Assembly (NCBI GenBank): GCA_017960905.1
Contig: JAGCYH010000011.1
Location: forward strand, 62,001 to 126,000
DNA length: 64,000 bases
Origin: Bacteroidales bacterium
Lineage (GTDB): Bacteria; Bacteroidota; Bacteroidia; Bacteroidales; Marinilabiliaceae
Direction: 5' to 3'
Shown: in pieces, positions 38,583-48,719 of the stretch
Layout of the letters: the number at the start of each line of letters is the position of its first letter
Numbering within the stretch: position 1 is the stretch's first letter
Translations under genes and position numbers: made by a program
Notes under the pieces: generated by a model
What the model was told of the DNA's origin: nothing
The model's input: only the letters and a program-made list of their open reading frames with translations
Database searches by the model: none

Positions 38583-40928
38583 ATGACTTACAAACGATTG
38601 AAAATAAAGATATTAACGCTTCTGATGCTTACAGCCACAACGGCAAACGCCGTTGCGCAGGACACGCTCACCGTAGTTCCCGACAGCATCGGTGCAGTGC
38701 CCGACAGCGTTGTTGAACACGCGCCTCTGAAACGTCCGAAAATAGGACTTGTGCTCAGTGGCGGCGGCGCCAAGGGACTTGCGCACGCCGGCATTCTCAA
38801 CGCCATCGACAGCGCCGGCCTGCAAATCGACTACATCACCGGCACCAGTATGGGCGCCATTCTCGCTGCCATGTACGCCGCCGGATACAACGGTCACCAA
38901 ATCGACTCTATAGCGCGCGGAATGGACTGGATGCAGGCTATGGGTTCGTCGGCGTCGTACTCCAAAATGAGTATCGAGCAGAAAGACCAGTACGAAAACT
39001 ACTCGGTTGAATTTCCGGTAGAAGGATTTCACCTACGCCCGACAACCGGCGTGCTCGAACCGCAAGAGGTGATGCTCAAATTCTGCGAGGTCTTTTATCC
39101 TGTGTATAAAATCAAGGATTTCAGCAAGTTGAACATTCCGTTCAAATGTATAGCCACCGACCTTAGCAACGGCGACGCCGTGGTCATCGACCACGGCAAC
39201 CTGCCTTATGCCGTGCGCAGCAGTATGGCCATTCCGGGCGTGTTCTCGGCCACCAACTACAACAACACCAAACTCGTCGATGGCGGCATAGTGCGCAACT
39301 TCCCGGTGAAGGACGTACGCGAGATGGGCGCCGACTTCGTCATCGGTGTCAACCTCTTCAGCGGCCTGACACACCCCAAAGACATGAGCTCTATGATCGA
39401 CGTGATGCTTCAGGTGACCAACTTCCGCGATGCCAACGACCTCGTGAACGAGAAAAGCGTGTGCGACATGGTCATCGAGCCTAACGTATCGAACTACAGC
39501 TCAGCAAGTTTCGGCTCGAGCCAGCAGATTCTCGCCATTGGCGACACCGTGGGCAAACAGTTCTATCCGCTCTTCAAACAGCTTGCCGACTCGCTCTACA
39601 ACCGCTACGACGTGCCTTACACGTCGAAATACCGCATAAAACCTTATAATGAGAAGGTGCGCATCGACAAGTTTGAGTTTGTCGGACTGCAGCAGACCGA
39701 AGAGCGGCAGATAGTGCACGACCTTGGACTCGTGCCTGGCAGTTACTACTCGCCACTCGAAATCAACGAAGCATTCCGCAACGTCTATTCGTCGCTGGCG
39801 TTCTCAAACCTGACCTACGAGCTCATACCGACCGATGACGGCGACGGCGTTTGCCTCAAGTGCAACGTTGAGGAACTGCCGCTTGCGGCAGTTAAACTCG
39901 GTCTGGCATACAACACATTTACAGGTGCGTCGCTCATTCTGGGCTACACCCACAAAAACCTGCTCGGCAAACGCTCTATCACCGAAGCCAAACTCGCCAT
40001 CTCGGAGGCCGTTAGCCTCCGACTCAGCAACTTGCACTATTTCGGCAACAGAAACCGCAACCTGCAATACGCCACCTACGAGTTCCGACACTTCTACCTG
40101 CCGCTCTACGGCGAGAAATCGACCAAGAAAGAGTTCATCTACTCATATTTCCACAACGACTTTCACATCGCTCTCGGGCATCTTTTCGGACCCCGAAGCG
40201 ACATACAGTTCAAACTCGGCTTCGAGCTCTTCAACCTCCGTCCCGACGTTGTGGGCGACAAAGGCTCTATCAATGGCCGCGTGCACAACTTCTACCTTAA
40301 CATACGCAAACGCTACAACTCAGCCGACCGCAAGTATATGCCGCAGCGGGGCGCACTGTTCGAGGCCAATCTCTATTGGGGCATCGACCCAATTTACAAG
40401 ATGAACGGCATCGACACCACCAACATCAACTACAGCAAATACCGCGACTCGAAGAGCTTTACCTGCGGCAATCTGTACCGCTTTACTGCTAAAGGCGATT
40501 TCTATCAGCCTATAAAAGAGCGTTTTACACTTATGGAAAACTTCAGCCTTGCCGCCATCTACGGCACATCGACGCTCACTCACCAGACATACCTTGGCGG
40601 TGTGAACGAGTTTCTGCCGAGCCACTTCATTTTCTACGGTCTCAATACCGCGCAGAAATTCGAACCTACACTGGCTTCGGCACGCCTCGGACTGCGCTAC
40701 CGCCTTGTTGCCGAGCTCTATACATCGCTGCATGTAAATGCAGCGTGCACCTTCGAGAGCCTCGACAAATACATAAAAGACAATGCAGAGTTCAAGATAA
40801 AAGAGAAAATCTACGGTTTCGGACTCACGGCAGCCTACAATTTCTCGTACCTGCCATTCGACCTTACGCTCATGTATTCGCCTGATTATAAGTTCAATGT
40901 GAATGTCAATGTAGGTATTAACTTCTAA
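38583..40928 (+). CDS. Patatin-like phospholipase with outer-membrane barrel
   Basis: The 781-residue protein has a signal peptide, a patatin domain with SGGGAKGLAHAG (oxyanion loop), catalytic Ser in GTSMG and catalytic Asp in DGGIVRNFP, a POTRA-like segment around 350-430, and a C-terminal beta-barrel ending in VNVNVGINF, as in BamA/type Vd (PlpD-like) systems. It probably acts on lipids at the outer membrane. It follows the sulfatase gene by six bases and is likely co-transcribed. Confidence 0.92.
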   Translation: MTYKRLKIKILTLLMLTATTANAVAQDTLTVVPDSIGAVPDSVVEHAPLKRPKIGLVLSGGGAKGLAHAGILNAIDSAGLQIDYITGTSMGAILAAMYAAGYNGHQIDSIARGMDWMQAMGSSASYSKMSIEQKDQYENYSVEFPVEGFHLRPTTGVLEPQEVMLKFCEVFYPVYKIKDFSKLNIPFKCIATDLSNGDAVVIDHGNLPYAVRSSMAIPGVFSATNYNNTKLVDGGIVRNFPVKDVREMGADFVIGVNLFSGLTHPKDMSSMIDVMLQVTNFRDANDLVNEKSVCDMVIEPNVSNYSSASFGSSQQILAIGDTVGKQFYPLFKQLADSLYNRYDVPYTSKYRIKPYNEKVRIDKFEFVGLQQTEERQIVHDLGLVPGSYYSPLEINEAFRNVYSSLAFSNLTYELIPTDDGDGVCLKCNVEELPLAAVKLGLAYNTFTGASLILGYTHKNLLGKRSITEAKLAISEAVSLRLSNLHYFGNRNRNLQYATYEFRHFYLPLYGEKSTKKEFIYSYFHNDFHIALGHLFGPRSDIQFKLGFELFNLRPDVVGDKGSINGRVHNFYLNIRKRYNSADRKYMPQRGALFEANLYWGIDPIYKMNGIDTTNINYSKYRDSKSFTCGNLYRFTAKGDFYQPIKERFTLMENFSLAAIYGTSTLTHQTYLGGVNEFLPSHFIFYGLNTAQKFEPTLASARLGLRYRLVAELYTSLHVNAACTFESLDKYIKDNAEFKIKEKIYGFGLTAAYNFSYLPFDLTLMYSPDYKFNVNVNVGINF

Positions 40929-40936
40929 CGTGAATC

Positions 40937-41560
40937 ATGCAGGCCGACGAATACTTGACAATAATAGGGGAGAGCCGTGGTATTTACAAGGAGAAGGGCA
41001 GTAAGTTCCTTGCTTTTGCCTATCCTGTATCCGACGAAGAGACAGCCAAAAAACATATTCAGCGCCTACGGCGCGAATATTTCGACGCGCGCCATTGCTG
41101 TTTTGCCTGGCGCCTCGGCCTCGACGACAACGCCTTCCGCACCAACGACGACGGCGAACCGTCGGGCACGGCCGGCAAACCCATCTACGGCCAGATTATG
41201 TCGAACGAACTGACGAATATTCTGATTGTCGTTGTTCGCTATTTTGGTGGCGTGAAACTCGGCACTAGCGGCCTTATTAACGCATATCGCACGGCAGCCG
41301 CCGATGCGATATCGGCGGCGCAAACCATTGTGAAAACCGCAAACGATTATTACTCAATAACTTTCAGTTACGATGCCATGAACGACGTGCAGCGCGTGAT
41401 TAAAGAAGAAACGCCAGAAATCATTTCGCAGCAATTCGATTTGCAATGCCAAATCTGTTTTTCAGTTCGCAAACTGCGAACTGAAAAAATAATCGATAAG
41501 CTTTCGAAAATCTCTTCGGTGCAAATATCTGAAACACAAGCACCTGCAAGCGCTATATAA
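40937..41560 (+). CDS. IMPACT/YigZ family protein
   Basis: The 207-residue protein has the YigZ core: RGIYKEKGSKFLAFAYPV, ARHCCFAWRLG, DDGEPSGTAGKPI and RYFGGVKLGTSGLINAYR. The family shares a ribosomal S5-like fold with EF-G domain IV and binds nucleic acid; its exact role is not settled. It starts eight bases after the patatin gene and ends at a shared terminator. Confidence 0.93.
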   Translation: MQADEYLTIIGESRGIYKEKGSKFLAFAYPVSDEETAKKHIQRLRREYFDARHCCFAWRLGLDDNAFRTNDDGEPSGTAGKPIYGQIMSNELTNILIVVVRYFGGVKLGTSGLINAYRTAAADAISAAQTIVKTANDYYSITFSYDAMNDVQRVIKEETPEIISQQFDLQCQICFSVRKLRTEKIIDKLSKISSVQISETQAPASAI

Positions 41561-41676
41561 CTATCCCCTTCCCAATTTTGCCATACTCTATTTAACATAA
41601 TACAAATTCTAAGACAAATATATAGGGTTTTTCTGGGGGACTATTTGCAATAAATAATTAATAATTATTTGATAAT

Positions 41677-41716
41677 AAAAAGCATCGTTTGTGCATATGC
41701 ACAAACGATGCTTTTT
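41677..41716. terminator. Bidirectional terminator (40-base perfect palindrome)
   Basis: 20+20 base palindrome centred at 41696/41697 with five A and five T at the ends. It serves the IMPACT gene on the plus strand and the small gene on the minus strand. Confidence 0.92.
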
Positions 41717-41721
41717 GTTGT

Positions 41722-42138
41722 TTATGGTAGCTCGTAGTATTCTATTCTTATTGGTATCTCATTTTTAGTTCGACTTCCAATAAGTCTGAACTCAATGCCA
41801 ACTTTACACGATTTACAAAGCTTTGTGATTGACTTTAAATCAGCATCAGATTTATTAGAGTCTTTGAAATTTTTAATCATTTCATTTTTCATCTCTTTAA
41901 TCATTCTTTGATCTTTTACATTTGAAATAGAATAAAGCTCACTCTCATCTACTCTACATACATATTCAATATAGTCACCATGCCTCTGTATGCTAGTAAC
42001 GTCAATCCCTTCGTCAATATTTATCGGGCACTCTCTATTAGACGCCCAAATATCAATTTTCAAACGAACTTCGGACCAACCGCCCATTAAATGAACAATT
42101 ACCAACACAGCTACAACAAAATATAAAAACTTTTTCAT
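41722..42138 (-). CDS. Small membrane-anchored hypothetical protein
   Basis: A 138-residue protein with an N-terminal hydrophobic helix (MKKFLYFVVAVLVIVHLMGG) and a polar domain with three cysteines (RECPIN, EYVCRVDE, KLCKSCK). No family recognised. Coding is AT-richer than the neighbours. Its upstream region holds the minus-strand RNA copy B. Confidence 0.55.
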   Translation of the reverse strand: MKKFLYFVVAVLVIVHLMGGWSEVRLKIDIWASNRECPINIDEGIDVTSIQRHGDYIEYVCRVDESELYSISNVKDQRMIKEMKNEMIKNFKDSNKSDADLKSITKLCKSCKVGIEFRLIGSRTKNEIPIRIEYYELP

Positions 42139-42197
42139 ACCTATTTTATTATTCTGTTGTTCCCTAACAGATTGTTAATTATCAAACATTCAGCCAT

Positions 42198-42468
42198 ATA
42201 AAACAAAAAACGTGGGAACTTTACTTGTTGCTCGTCCCGCGTTTCGAGGCCTTGGTCTGCCCTTCCTGTCAGAATCGAGCAACACCAAAAGCCCACGCTT
42301 TAATGTATATATGACAGACTATTTAGGTCTGCGATAATACATACCAGCTGGACATTACGTGCTGCTTTGTTATTGACAGGAAATAGAAACGACCAAGTTT
42401 CGAAACGCCAAGAACAAAGCGTTAAGTAACGCCTTATTTTATATGTCTGTTCTTATAGAGATAAGAAC
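42198..42468 (-). ncRNA. Structured non-coding RNA, copy B
   Basis: The minus-strand counterpart of the RNA at 10934-11222. The TATATTTG -7 box is at 42473-42480 (complement), and the first hairpin GTTCTTAT-CTCT-ATAAGAAC starts five bases later (42449-42468); its sequence differs from copy A but its pairing is kept. Then come the shared AGACATAT, AAGGCGTTACTTA-CGCTTTG, the TATGTATTATC-CAGACC/GTCTG hairpin and the final CGTGGG...CCCACG stem enclosing GTTGCTCG/CGAGCAAC, with a T-rich tail. No -33 TTTG is clear. Two copies with compensatory changes make a functional RNA likely. Confidence 0.8.
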
Positions 42469-42534
42469 AATACAAATATACGTATATTTTCTAGTTTGGA
42501 TATTATTTGGGCTGATTTTTCATTTTTATTAAAT

Positions 42535-42600
42535 AAAAAGAGGCCGCGTTTCACAACGTGGCCAATTGTATAACCTAACCATTATAAATGGTTATGATGT
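42535..42600 (-). ncRNA. Small RNA 1 with own promoter and terminator
   Basis: On the minus strand TACCTTTG (complement of 42606-42613) is preceded by TTTG 16 bases upstream. The predicted RNA of about 66 bases has an AACCAT-TTATA-ATGGTT hairpin and ends in GGCCACGTT-GTGA-AACGCGGCC followed by Ts. The same layout, spacing and terminator sequence occur at 43206-43278. No ORF. Confidence 0.6.
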
Positions 42601-42659
42601 AAATACAAAGGTAATAAAAAAATGAAATTCAAAAATCTAAAAACGCTTTTTTCCAGATT

Positions 42660-43200
42660 AAATCGTTAGGAACACACGAAAAATTCCCCGTTCGGCGTAG
42701 CCTCCAGGCTGCGTCGAAGCTAAAAGCAAGGCTCCTGCCTTGCGAATAAAAGATTGTGTCTCCCTTTCAGGGCTCTGAATGTTGTATGTGGCATTGTAGC
42801 TGGGGTTTACACCCCAGCCTATTTTATATCGCCCCTTCGGGGCTCATGGCATTGTACACAGCAAAGGCTGCCACAATGTGACAGCCCTACAACACACAAT
42901 ATGCTAAACAATGCGAGGCCAGAATGGCCAGAATGGCCGGTACGGCCACACTACCGCATGAGCCTGCGAGCGCCCGAAGAATTGGTGAGGAAGGCGGAGA
43001 GAGCAAAACACCGTTCAAGCGACGCGCGTTTGTTTTGCGTCGCCGAACGAAGCAAATTCTTAGCGAGGCGGGTCCGCGGCGAGTTCTTTTGCAACTTTTC
43101 TCACGGCGAGAAAAGTTCTTTTTTTGAAAAAAAAAAACAAAATAAGAGACGTTGCACGCAACGTCTCTACCCTTTCATGGCAAAAAATATTTAACCACGG
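42660..43200. repeat. Intergenic repeat cluster
   Basis: This gene-free stretch is a mosaic of hairpin repeats: CCCCTTCGGGG and TGGGGTTTACACCCCA units of a dispersed Bacteroidota type, a GGCACGGCCAC-like segment, a 93-base unit at 43078-43170 nearly identical to 54344-54433, and the palindrome GAGACGTTGC-AC-GCAACGTCTC at 43146-43167. Plus-strand ORFs across it carry no recognisable family. Confidence 0.8.
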
Positions 43201-43205
43201 AACAC

Positions 43206-43278
43206 AAAAAAAAAGGCCGCGTTTTCACAACGCGGCCCACCTATGACCACCTTAAAAAAGGTATATGAATAAATATAC
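43206..43278 (-). ncRNA. Small RNA 2 with own promoter and terminator
   Basis: Second copy of the small RNA layout: TATCTTTG (complement of 43284-43291) with TTTG 16 bases upstream, in the shared context CATTTTTTTATTAyCTTTG. The RNA of about 73 bases has GTATA/TATAC and ACCTT-TTTT-AAGGT hairpins and the terminator GGCCGCGTT-GTGAA-AACGCGGCC plus nine Ts. Its -33 element lies within the gyrA-TPR terminator. Confidence 0.6.
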
Positions 43279-43293
43279 TCATGCAAAGATAAT

Positions 43294-43331
43294 AAAAAAA
43301 TGCGCTTCAAAATTTTGAAGCGCATTTTTTT
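43294..43331 (-). terminator. Terminator of the gyrA-TPR operon
   Basis: 19+19 base perfect palindrome (43294-43312 with 43313-43331) with A and T runs, 16 bases past the TPR stop codon. Confidence 0.9.
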
Positions 43332-43346
43332 CAGGTTAAAAACTTA

Positions 43347-44576
43347 TTACAATTCGTTAGCCTTGTTAGCGTACTCCTGCGATTTGTCGTATTCGCCAAG
43401 GTTGTAATATGTTTGTTTGATGTTGCTGTAAGCGTTGCGTTTCGAGTCGTTGTCTTCTGCGCACTCAGCAGCGTCGAGCATCGGCTGAAGAGCTTGTTTG
43501 AAGTAGTCTTTCGACATTTTCTCGTACTCGTTGATTTTAGCTTCGAGTTCGGCTTTCTTAGCTTTGTCTTTTGTGCGGAACTGCTCGTTCTCGGTATCGT
43601 TGGCTTTGCCTTTGTATTCGATACCGTAGTTGTAGTAGATAACGCCTAAGTTGTAGTGAGCGTTGTAGAGCTTCGGCGATTTAGCAACGGCAGTTTTGTA
43701 ATCCTCAATCGATTTGTTCTTGTCGATTTTCTCATACAAGCAGCCGCGAGCATAGTAGAAGATGCCGTTCGACGGGTCTTTCTGGATAGCCTGGTCGAGA
43801 TAAACGAGGGCCTCTTCGTTGCGATTCGAAGTGAGGTAGAACTGCACGAGCTCTTTGAGGATGTCTATGTTCGACGGATAGAGTTCGATGCCTTTGTGCA
43901 GTGTTTTCTCCATCTGAGTCGAGTCGCCCATCTGCTGGTAGCTGTAGTTGGCGCGGCGCAGCGAAAGCGCGCCGTCGTAGTTGAGTTCGGCGCACTGCAT
44001 GAAGTATTTAGCCGACACTGGCCAGTCTTTGTCCTGCATTGCAGCGAGAGCTGCATTGTAGAAGATAGCCGAGTCGCCTACTACGCTGTAAGCGTCGCCC
44101 GAACCGGTCTGATTAGCCCAGAGAGCTGTCATGAACGCCTCTTTGGCCATCTTGAAGTCCTGCTTGTCGAAACCTTTCACACCGGCGTTGATAGCCTGGT
44201 TGCGAATGTCGCCTTTAAGGGCGTTTTCGATGTCTTTTTTCGACTTGCCTATACCCTTTCCTTTCTCATCGCCTTTCTCGTCCATCTCGATAGCTTTCTG
44301 GATGTACTCTTTGGCCTGTTGCAAGCCGTTCGGGTCTTTGTCCATACCAGCCAACGTAGCGTAAACCTTAGCCGCAACGATGTAAGTTTTGGCTTTAGTG
44401 TTCGACTTAGGGCTAGCCAAAGCCTCGTCAATCATTGTCTTGGCTTCGTTGATGTTAGCTCGTGCACCACCGAGTGCGCTGAGGTTAACGATGTTTTCGG
44501 CGCTGCTGACTTTTGCCATCTGCGCGAAGCTTGCTGTAGAGATGCAAGCCATAGCAATTAAAACTAATTTTCTCAT
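43347..44576 (-). CDS. Exported tetratricopeptide repeat protein
   Basis: A 409-residue protein with a signal peptide (MRKLVLIAMACISTASFAQ) and TPR units throughout (for example YNAALAAMQDKDWPVSAKYFMQCAEL and YARGCLYEKIDKNKSIEDY). A charged insert (MDEKGDEKGKGIGKSKKD) lies around 100-115. It follows gyrA by 18 bases. The gyrA-TPR pairing is common in Bacteroidales, though no functional tie is known. Confidence 0.88.
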   Translation of the reverse strand: MRKLVLIAMACISTASFAQMAKVSSAENIVNLSALGGARANINEAKTMIDEALASPKSNTKAKTYIVAAKVYATLAGMDKDPNGLQQAKEYIQKAIEMDEKGDEKGKGIGKSKKDIENALKGDIRNQAINAGVKGFDKQDFKMAKEAFMTALWANQTGSGDAYSVVGDSAIFYNAALAAMQDKDWPVSAKYFMQCAELNYDGALSLRRANYSYQQMGDSTQMEKTLHKGIELYPSNIDILKELVQFYLTSNRNEEALVYLDQAIQKDPSNGIFYYARGCLYEKIDKNKSIEDYKTAVAKSPKLYNAHYNLGVIYYNYGIEYKGKANDTENEQFRTKDKAKKAELEAKINEYEKMSKDYFKQALQPMLDAAECAEDNDSKRNAYSNIKQTYYNLGEYDKSQEYANKANEL

Positions 44577-44594
44577 ATTCTTTTGCCTTTTAAT

Positions 44595-47138
44595 TTATTC
44601 GTTAGAATTATTTTCATTATCATTTGTTGTTGTATCATTTTCTGTGCCAGAAATCTCGATGCCTTCGCCTTCGGCGCTCTCCTCTTCGGTTTCGTTCTCG
44701 TGCGGAACGATAGTGCCTGAAGCTATCTCGTCGTTCTTCTTGCTCAGGTTGATGAGTTTGACGCCTTGCGTAGCGCGGCCTGCTGTGCGGATATCGGTTG
44801 CGGGTATGCGTATGGTGATACCCGAGCGGTTGATAATCATCAGGTCGTTGTCGTCGTTGATGGTGTCGATGGCAATCAGATTGCCGGTTTTCTCGGTAAT
44901 CTTGATGGTTATGACACCTTTACCGCCACGGTTGGTGATGCGGTAATCGTCAATCTCAGAGCGTTTTCCGAAGCCTTTTTCGGAGAGTACGAGAATGTTG
45001 TCCTTCGAGTCTTGCGGAATGCCGACGAAGCCGACGACGCAGTCGTCGCCGTCGTCGTTGAGCGTAACGCCTTTGACACCGGCGCCTGTGCGGCCGATGC
45101 AGCGGATCTTATCCTCGTTGAAGCGTATGGCTCTACCCGACCGTGTTGCCATCATTATCTCGTTCTTGCCGTCGGTGAGCACAGCTCTCAAGAGCTCATC
45201 ACCGTCTTTGACGGTGATAGCGATGACGCCGTTCTGACGCGGACGCGAGTAGTTCTCGAGCAGCGATTTCTTAATGACGCCCTGTTTGGTGGCCATAATA
45301 ATATAGTTGCTCTTGACGTACTCTTCGTTGTCGAGGTTGCGCACGGTGATGAAGGCTTTCACGCAGTCTTCCTTCTCGATGTTGAGTATGTTCTGTATGG
45401 CTCTGCCCTTCGAGGCTTTGTTGCCTTCGGGTATGTCGTACACCTTGTACCAGAAGCAGCGTCCGAGACGGGTGAAGAACATCATCGTGTCGTGCATCTT
45501 AGCGAAGTAAAGATGCTCGATGAAGTCCTGGTCGCGGGTGTTGGAGCCTTTCGAGCCTACTCCGCCCCTACTCTGCGCTTTGAACTCGCTCAGCAATGTG
45601 CGTTTGATGTAGCCCATGTGCGATACGGTTACGACGACTTCGTCGTCGGCGTAGAAGTCTTCGGGGTTGAACTCATCGGCTGAGTATTCGATATTTGTAC
45701 GGCGCTCGTCGCCGTACTTATCTTTTATTTCGAGAAGTTCCTTTTTGATAACGCCCATCTGCATGTCTTCATTGGCAAGGAGTTGCTCGAGGTAAGCAAT
45801 CTGCTCTTTGAGTTTGTCGTACTCGGCGTGCAGCTTGTCCTGCTCCAGTCCGGTGAGCTGTCGCAGACGCATCTCAACTATCGCGCGTGCCTGTATGTCG
45901 GTAAGGTCGAAGCGCTCCATGAGTTTGGCGCGTGCGTCGTCGATGCTTTCGGCACCGCGTATTATCTTCACCACTTCGTCGATATTATCGCAAGCGATAA
46001 TAAGACCTTCGAGAATGTGAACGCGCTCTTCGGCTTTGCGTTTCTCGAATTGCGAGCGGCGTATGATAACTTCGTGACGGTGGTCGACGAAGTATTTGAT
46101 AATCTGCTGAAGGTTAAGCAGTTGCGGACGGCCGTTGACGAGTGCGATATTGTTGACGCAGAAGCTCGACTGAAGAGCTGTGTTTTTGTACAAGTGGTTG
46201 AGAACCACTTGTGGCATAGCGTCTTTGCGCAGCTCGATAACGATGCGCGTATTGGTGTCGGACTGGTCGCTGATGTCGCTGATACCGTCGATTTTCTTCT
46301 CGTTGACGAGCTGACCGATGCGTGCGGTGAGTTCCGAGCGGTTGATCATGTACGGTATTTCGGTGACGACAATGCAGTCGTGTCCGTCGATGGTTTCAAA
46401 TTCGCATTTAGAGCGGATGATGATTCGTCCGCGCCCAGTCTCGTATGCCTGGCGTACGCCGGCGTAGCCGAATATGGTGCCGCCTGTTGGGAAGTCGGGC
46501 GCTTTGATGATTCGTATCAGTTCATCAATAGGAATGTCGTGGTTGTCGACGTAAGCCACAATAGCATCGATAGCGTCAGAGATGTTGTGTGGTGCCATGT
46601 TGGTGGCCATGCCGACAGCAATACCCGACGAGCCGTTGATGAGCAGGTTGGGGATACGTGTCGGCAGTACGGTCGGTTCTTCGAGGGTCTCGTCGAAGTT
46701 CTTTACGAAATCAACAGTCTCTTTGTCGATGTCGGTGAGCATATCCTCGGCCATTTTGGTCATGCGTGCTTCGGTGTAACGCATAGCCGCCGGGCCGTCG
46801 CCGTCGACCGAGCCGAAGTTACCCTGACCATCGACGAGCGTATAGCGCAGTGCCCATGGCTGAGCCATGTGCACCAGCGCTCCGTAAACCGACGAGTCGC
46901 CGTGCGGGTGATATTTACCGAGCACATCGCCTACGATACGCGCTGATTTCTTGTGAGGTTTGTCAGATGTGTTGCCAAGATTGTCCATGCCGAAGAGTAT
47001 TCGGCGATGCACAGGCTTGAAACCGTCTCTGACGTCGGGAAGTGCACGCGCTACAATGACTGACATAGAGTAGTCGATGTAGGCGGTTTTCATCTGTTCC
47101 TCAATTTTAACAGGAATAATATTTTCTCCTTCTGCCAT
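44595..47138 (-). CDS. gyrA: DNA gyrase subunit A
   Basis: GyrA cuts and rejoins DNA to introduce negative supercoils with GyrB. The 847-residue protein has [13 protein letters not shown], the quinolone region [18 protein letters not shown], the active tyrosine in [10 protein letters not shown], and a C-terminal beta-pinwheel with the GyrA-box-like [11 protein letters not shown]. At the position of E. coli Asp87 there is Gly, probably a lineage trait. An acidic tail ([16 protein letters not shown]) ends the protein. gyrB is not in the window. Confidence 0.97.
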   Translation of the reverse strand: MAEGENIIPVKIEEQMKTAYIDYSMSVIVARALPDVRDGFKPVHRRILFGMDNLGNTSDKPHKKSARIVGDVLGKYHPHGDSSVYGALVHMAQPWALRYTLVDGQGNFGSVDGDGPAAMRYTEARMTKMAEDMLTDIDKETVDFVKNFDETLEEPTVLPTRIPNLLINGSSGIAVGMATNMAPHNISDAIDAIVAYVDNHDIPIDELIRIIKAPDFPTGGTIFGYAGVRQAYETGRGRIIIRSKCEFETIDGHDCIVVTEIPYMINRSELTARIGQLVNEKKIDGISDISDQSDTNTRIVIELRKDAMPQVVLNHLYKNTALQSSFCVNNIALVNGRPQLLNLQQIIKYFVDHRHEVIIRRSQFEKRKAEERVHILEGLIIACDNIDEVVKIIRGAESIDDARAKLMERFDLTDIQARAIVEMRLRQLTGLEQDKLHAEYDKLKEQIAYLEQLLANEDMQMGVIKKELLEIKDKYGDERRTNIEYSADEFNPEDFYADDEVVVTVSHMGYIKRTLLSEFKAQSRGGVGSKGSNTRDQDFIEHLYFAKMHDTMMFFTRLGRCFWYKVYDIPEGNKASKGRAIQNILNIEKEDCVKAFITVRNLDNEEYVKSNYIIMATKQGVIKKSLLENYSRPRQNGVIAITVKDGDELLRAVLTDGKNEIMMATRSGRAIRFNEDKIRCIGRTGAGVKGVTLNDDGDDCVVGFVGIPQDSKDNILVLSEKGFGKRSEIDDYRITNRGGKGVITIKITEKTGNLIAIDTINDDNDLMIINRSGITIRIPATDIRTAGRATQGVKLINLSKKNDEIASGTIVPHENETEEESAEGEGIEISGTENDTTTNDNENNSNE

Positions 47139-47278
47139 TTTTGTTTTTAAAATTGTTTTAAAAAGTATGCCTTATATGCTATCTGCAAAAAAGCGTGCTA
47201 AATTAGCTATTTTTTATTAAAAATCGACATTCTGTCGGAAATAATATCAAAATAAAATTTAAGGCCTTTCTGCGCGAA

Positions 47279-47554
47279 TCAGAATCCGAAGTACCAAACC
47301 GCCAACGCCACATGGGCGGCGAAGGCCAGCGGAACAAGGATGCGGAATTTCCAATGCTTCGTCTTATGGCGGAAAACGTACATGCCCACAAGCGCGCCCA
47401 CCGACCCGCCTATCCATGCCGAAAGCACAAGCGTGCTTTCGGGTATGCGCCAACGCCCTTTGCGGGCTTTGCGCTTATCGGCCACATAGAGTATCAGTGT
47501 CAGCAGATTCACCGCCAACAGATATAATATAAGTATTCTGAGATATATGTTCAT
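47279..47554 (-). CDS. DUF1294 membrane protein
   Basis: A 91-residue protein with two or three membrane helices and the family core DKRKARKGRWRIPESTLVLSAWIGGSVGALVGM followed by HKTKHWKF. Role unknown. It stands alone, 140 bases upstream of gyrA. Confidence 0.88.
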   Translation of the reverse strand: MNIYLRILILYLLAVNLLTLILYVADKRKARKGRWRIPESTLVLSAWIGGSVGALVGMYVFRHKTKHWKFRILVPLAFAAHVALAVWYFGF

Positions 47555-47577
47555 AATGGTGCAAAGATAGTGTTTTT

Positions 47578-47634
47578 TTTAGAGTAAAGTGTAAAGTGTA
47601 AAGAGTAAAGTAGAGACGCACGGCCGTGCGTCTT
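47578..47634. repeat. Dispersed repeat: AGTAAAG-type run and palindrome
   Basis: AGAGTAAAGTGTAAAGTGTAA-type simple repeats (47578-47611) abut the 20-base palindrome AGACGCACGGCCGTGCGTCT (47614-47633). Related pieces occur at 43146-43167, 54410-54470 and 60038-60179. Confidence 0.7.
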
Positions 47635-47693
47635 TATGAGCAATGTAATGTGTATTTTTGTCTATCTGAAGAAAAACCACTAATTTTGCTCAC

Positions 47694-48614
47694 ATGAAAG
47701 TAGATGACAAACCTAAGAAAGAGGTGAAACGTGGCGCCTCATTCACTGTGAATCAGGACGAAACGATAGAGGCGTTCCTTGCCCGTGCCATGCAGGGCAA
47801 GAGCCGCACATCGATAAAACAGCTGTTGCAGAAAGGTGCTATCACTGTCGGGCGGCGCACGCTGCACCGCCTCGACGACATGGTGCATGCGGGCGAGACG
47901 GTGTTCGTGGGCAAACGCCCCGAACCAAAATTTCCAATGCCCGACGGTCTGCGCATCTTGTGGGAGGACCGCTGGCTCATTGTGGTTAAGAAAGACACCG
48001 GCCTGCTCACCGTGGGCAACGACAGCGAGCAGCTGCTCACCGCGCAAGTGTATCTCGATGCATATATGCAATTCAAGAAAGAGCCGTCGGGGCGCGTGTA
48101 TATCGTGCACCGCATCGACCGTGACACGTCGGGCGTGCTGCTTTTCGCCAAAGACGAAAACACACAGCAGATTCTGCGCTCGAACTGGAACGAGATAGTA
48201 CACAGCCGACGCTATATTGCTGTGGTAGAAGGCGTTATGCAACGTCAGGAAGGCACCATCGACACGTGGATTGAGGAGAACCCGAAGACGATGACCATGT
48301 ACATATCGCGCCAGGGCGTTGGCAAACGCGCCATCACGCACTACAGCGTGATGGACGAGGCCAGCGGCTATTCGCTGCTGGCTCTCGAACTCGAGACCGG
48401 CCGCAAGAACCAGATACGCGTTCACATGAAGCACATAGGTCATCCCGTTGCCGGCGACGGCAAGTACGGTGCACAAACCGACCCGTGCGGCAGGCTTTGC
48501 CTGCACGCACAACAAATTGAATTTGAGCATCCTGTGACTGGCGAAATGATGGAGTTCACTTCAGAAATTCCACGCGAATTTCTAAAGATTTTCAAACCGA
48601 AACGAATAAACTGA
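47694..48614 (+). CDS. RluA-family pseudouridine synthase
   Basis: The 306-residue enzyme converts uridine to pseudouridine in RNA. It has an N-terminal S4 RNA-binding domain (IEAFLARAMQGKSRTSIKQLLQKGAI, about 25-80) and the catalytic HRIDRDTSGVLLFAK with the active Asp, then ETGRKNQIRVHMKHIGHPVAGD. The RluD-like layout suggests rRNA as substrate. A TTTTGCTC-rich leader precedes the ATG at 47694. Confidence 0.92.
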   Translation: MKVDDKPKKEVKRGASFTVNQDETIEAFLARAMQGKSRTSIKQLLQKGAITVGRRTLHRLDDMVHAGETVFVGKRPEPKFPMPDGLRILWEDRWLIVVKKDTGLLTVGNDSEQLLTAQVYLDAYMQFKKEPSGRVYIVHRIDRDTSGVLLFAKDENTQQILRSNWNEIVHSRRYIAVVEGVMQRQEGTIDTWIEENPKTMTMYISRQGVGKRAITHYSVMDEASGYSLLALELETGRKNQIRVHMKHIGHPVAGDGKYGAQTDPCGRLCLHAQQIEFEHPVTGEMMEFTSEIPREFLKIFKPKRIN

Positions 48615-48719
48615 AAAACGTCACATTTGTTTACCAAAAAACGAAAAAACAATTAACTTTGCACTCGATTTCACGTTGTCCGAGAGATTACCGAGGGCGA
48701 CACATTTTACTTATTATAT

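Noticed and set aside
42754-43194. Plus-strand ORF of 146 codons
   Set aside because: It runs through dispersed repeats and hairpins, has no recognisable domain, and its sequence changes with the repeats.
44595-47138. Gly at the E. coli Asp87 position of GyrA as a drug-resistance mutation
   Set aside because: Bacteroidota GyrA often differs here, so a natural variant is more likely than a selected mutation. Resistance cannot be inferred.
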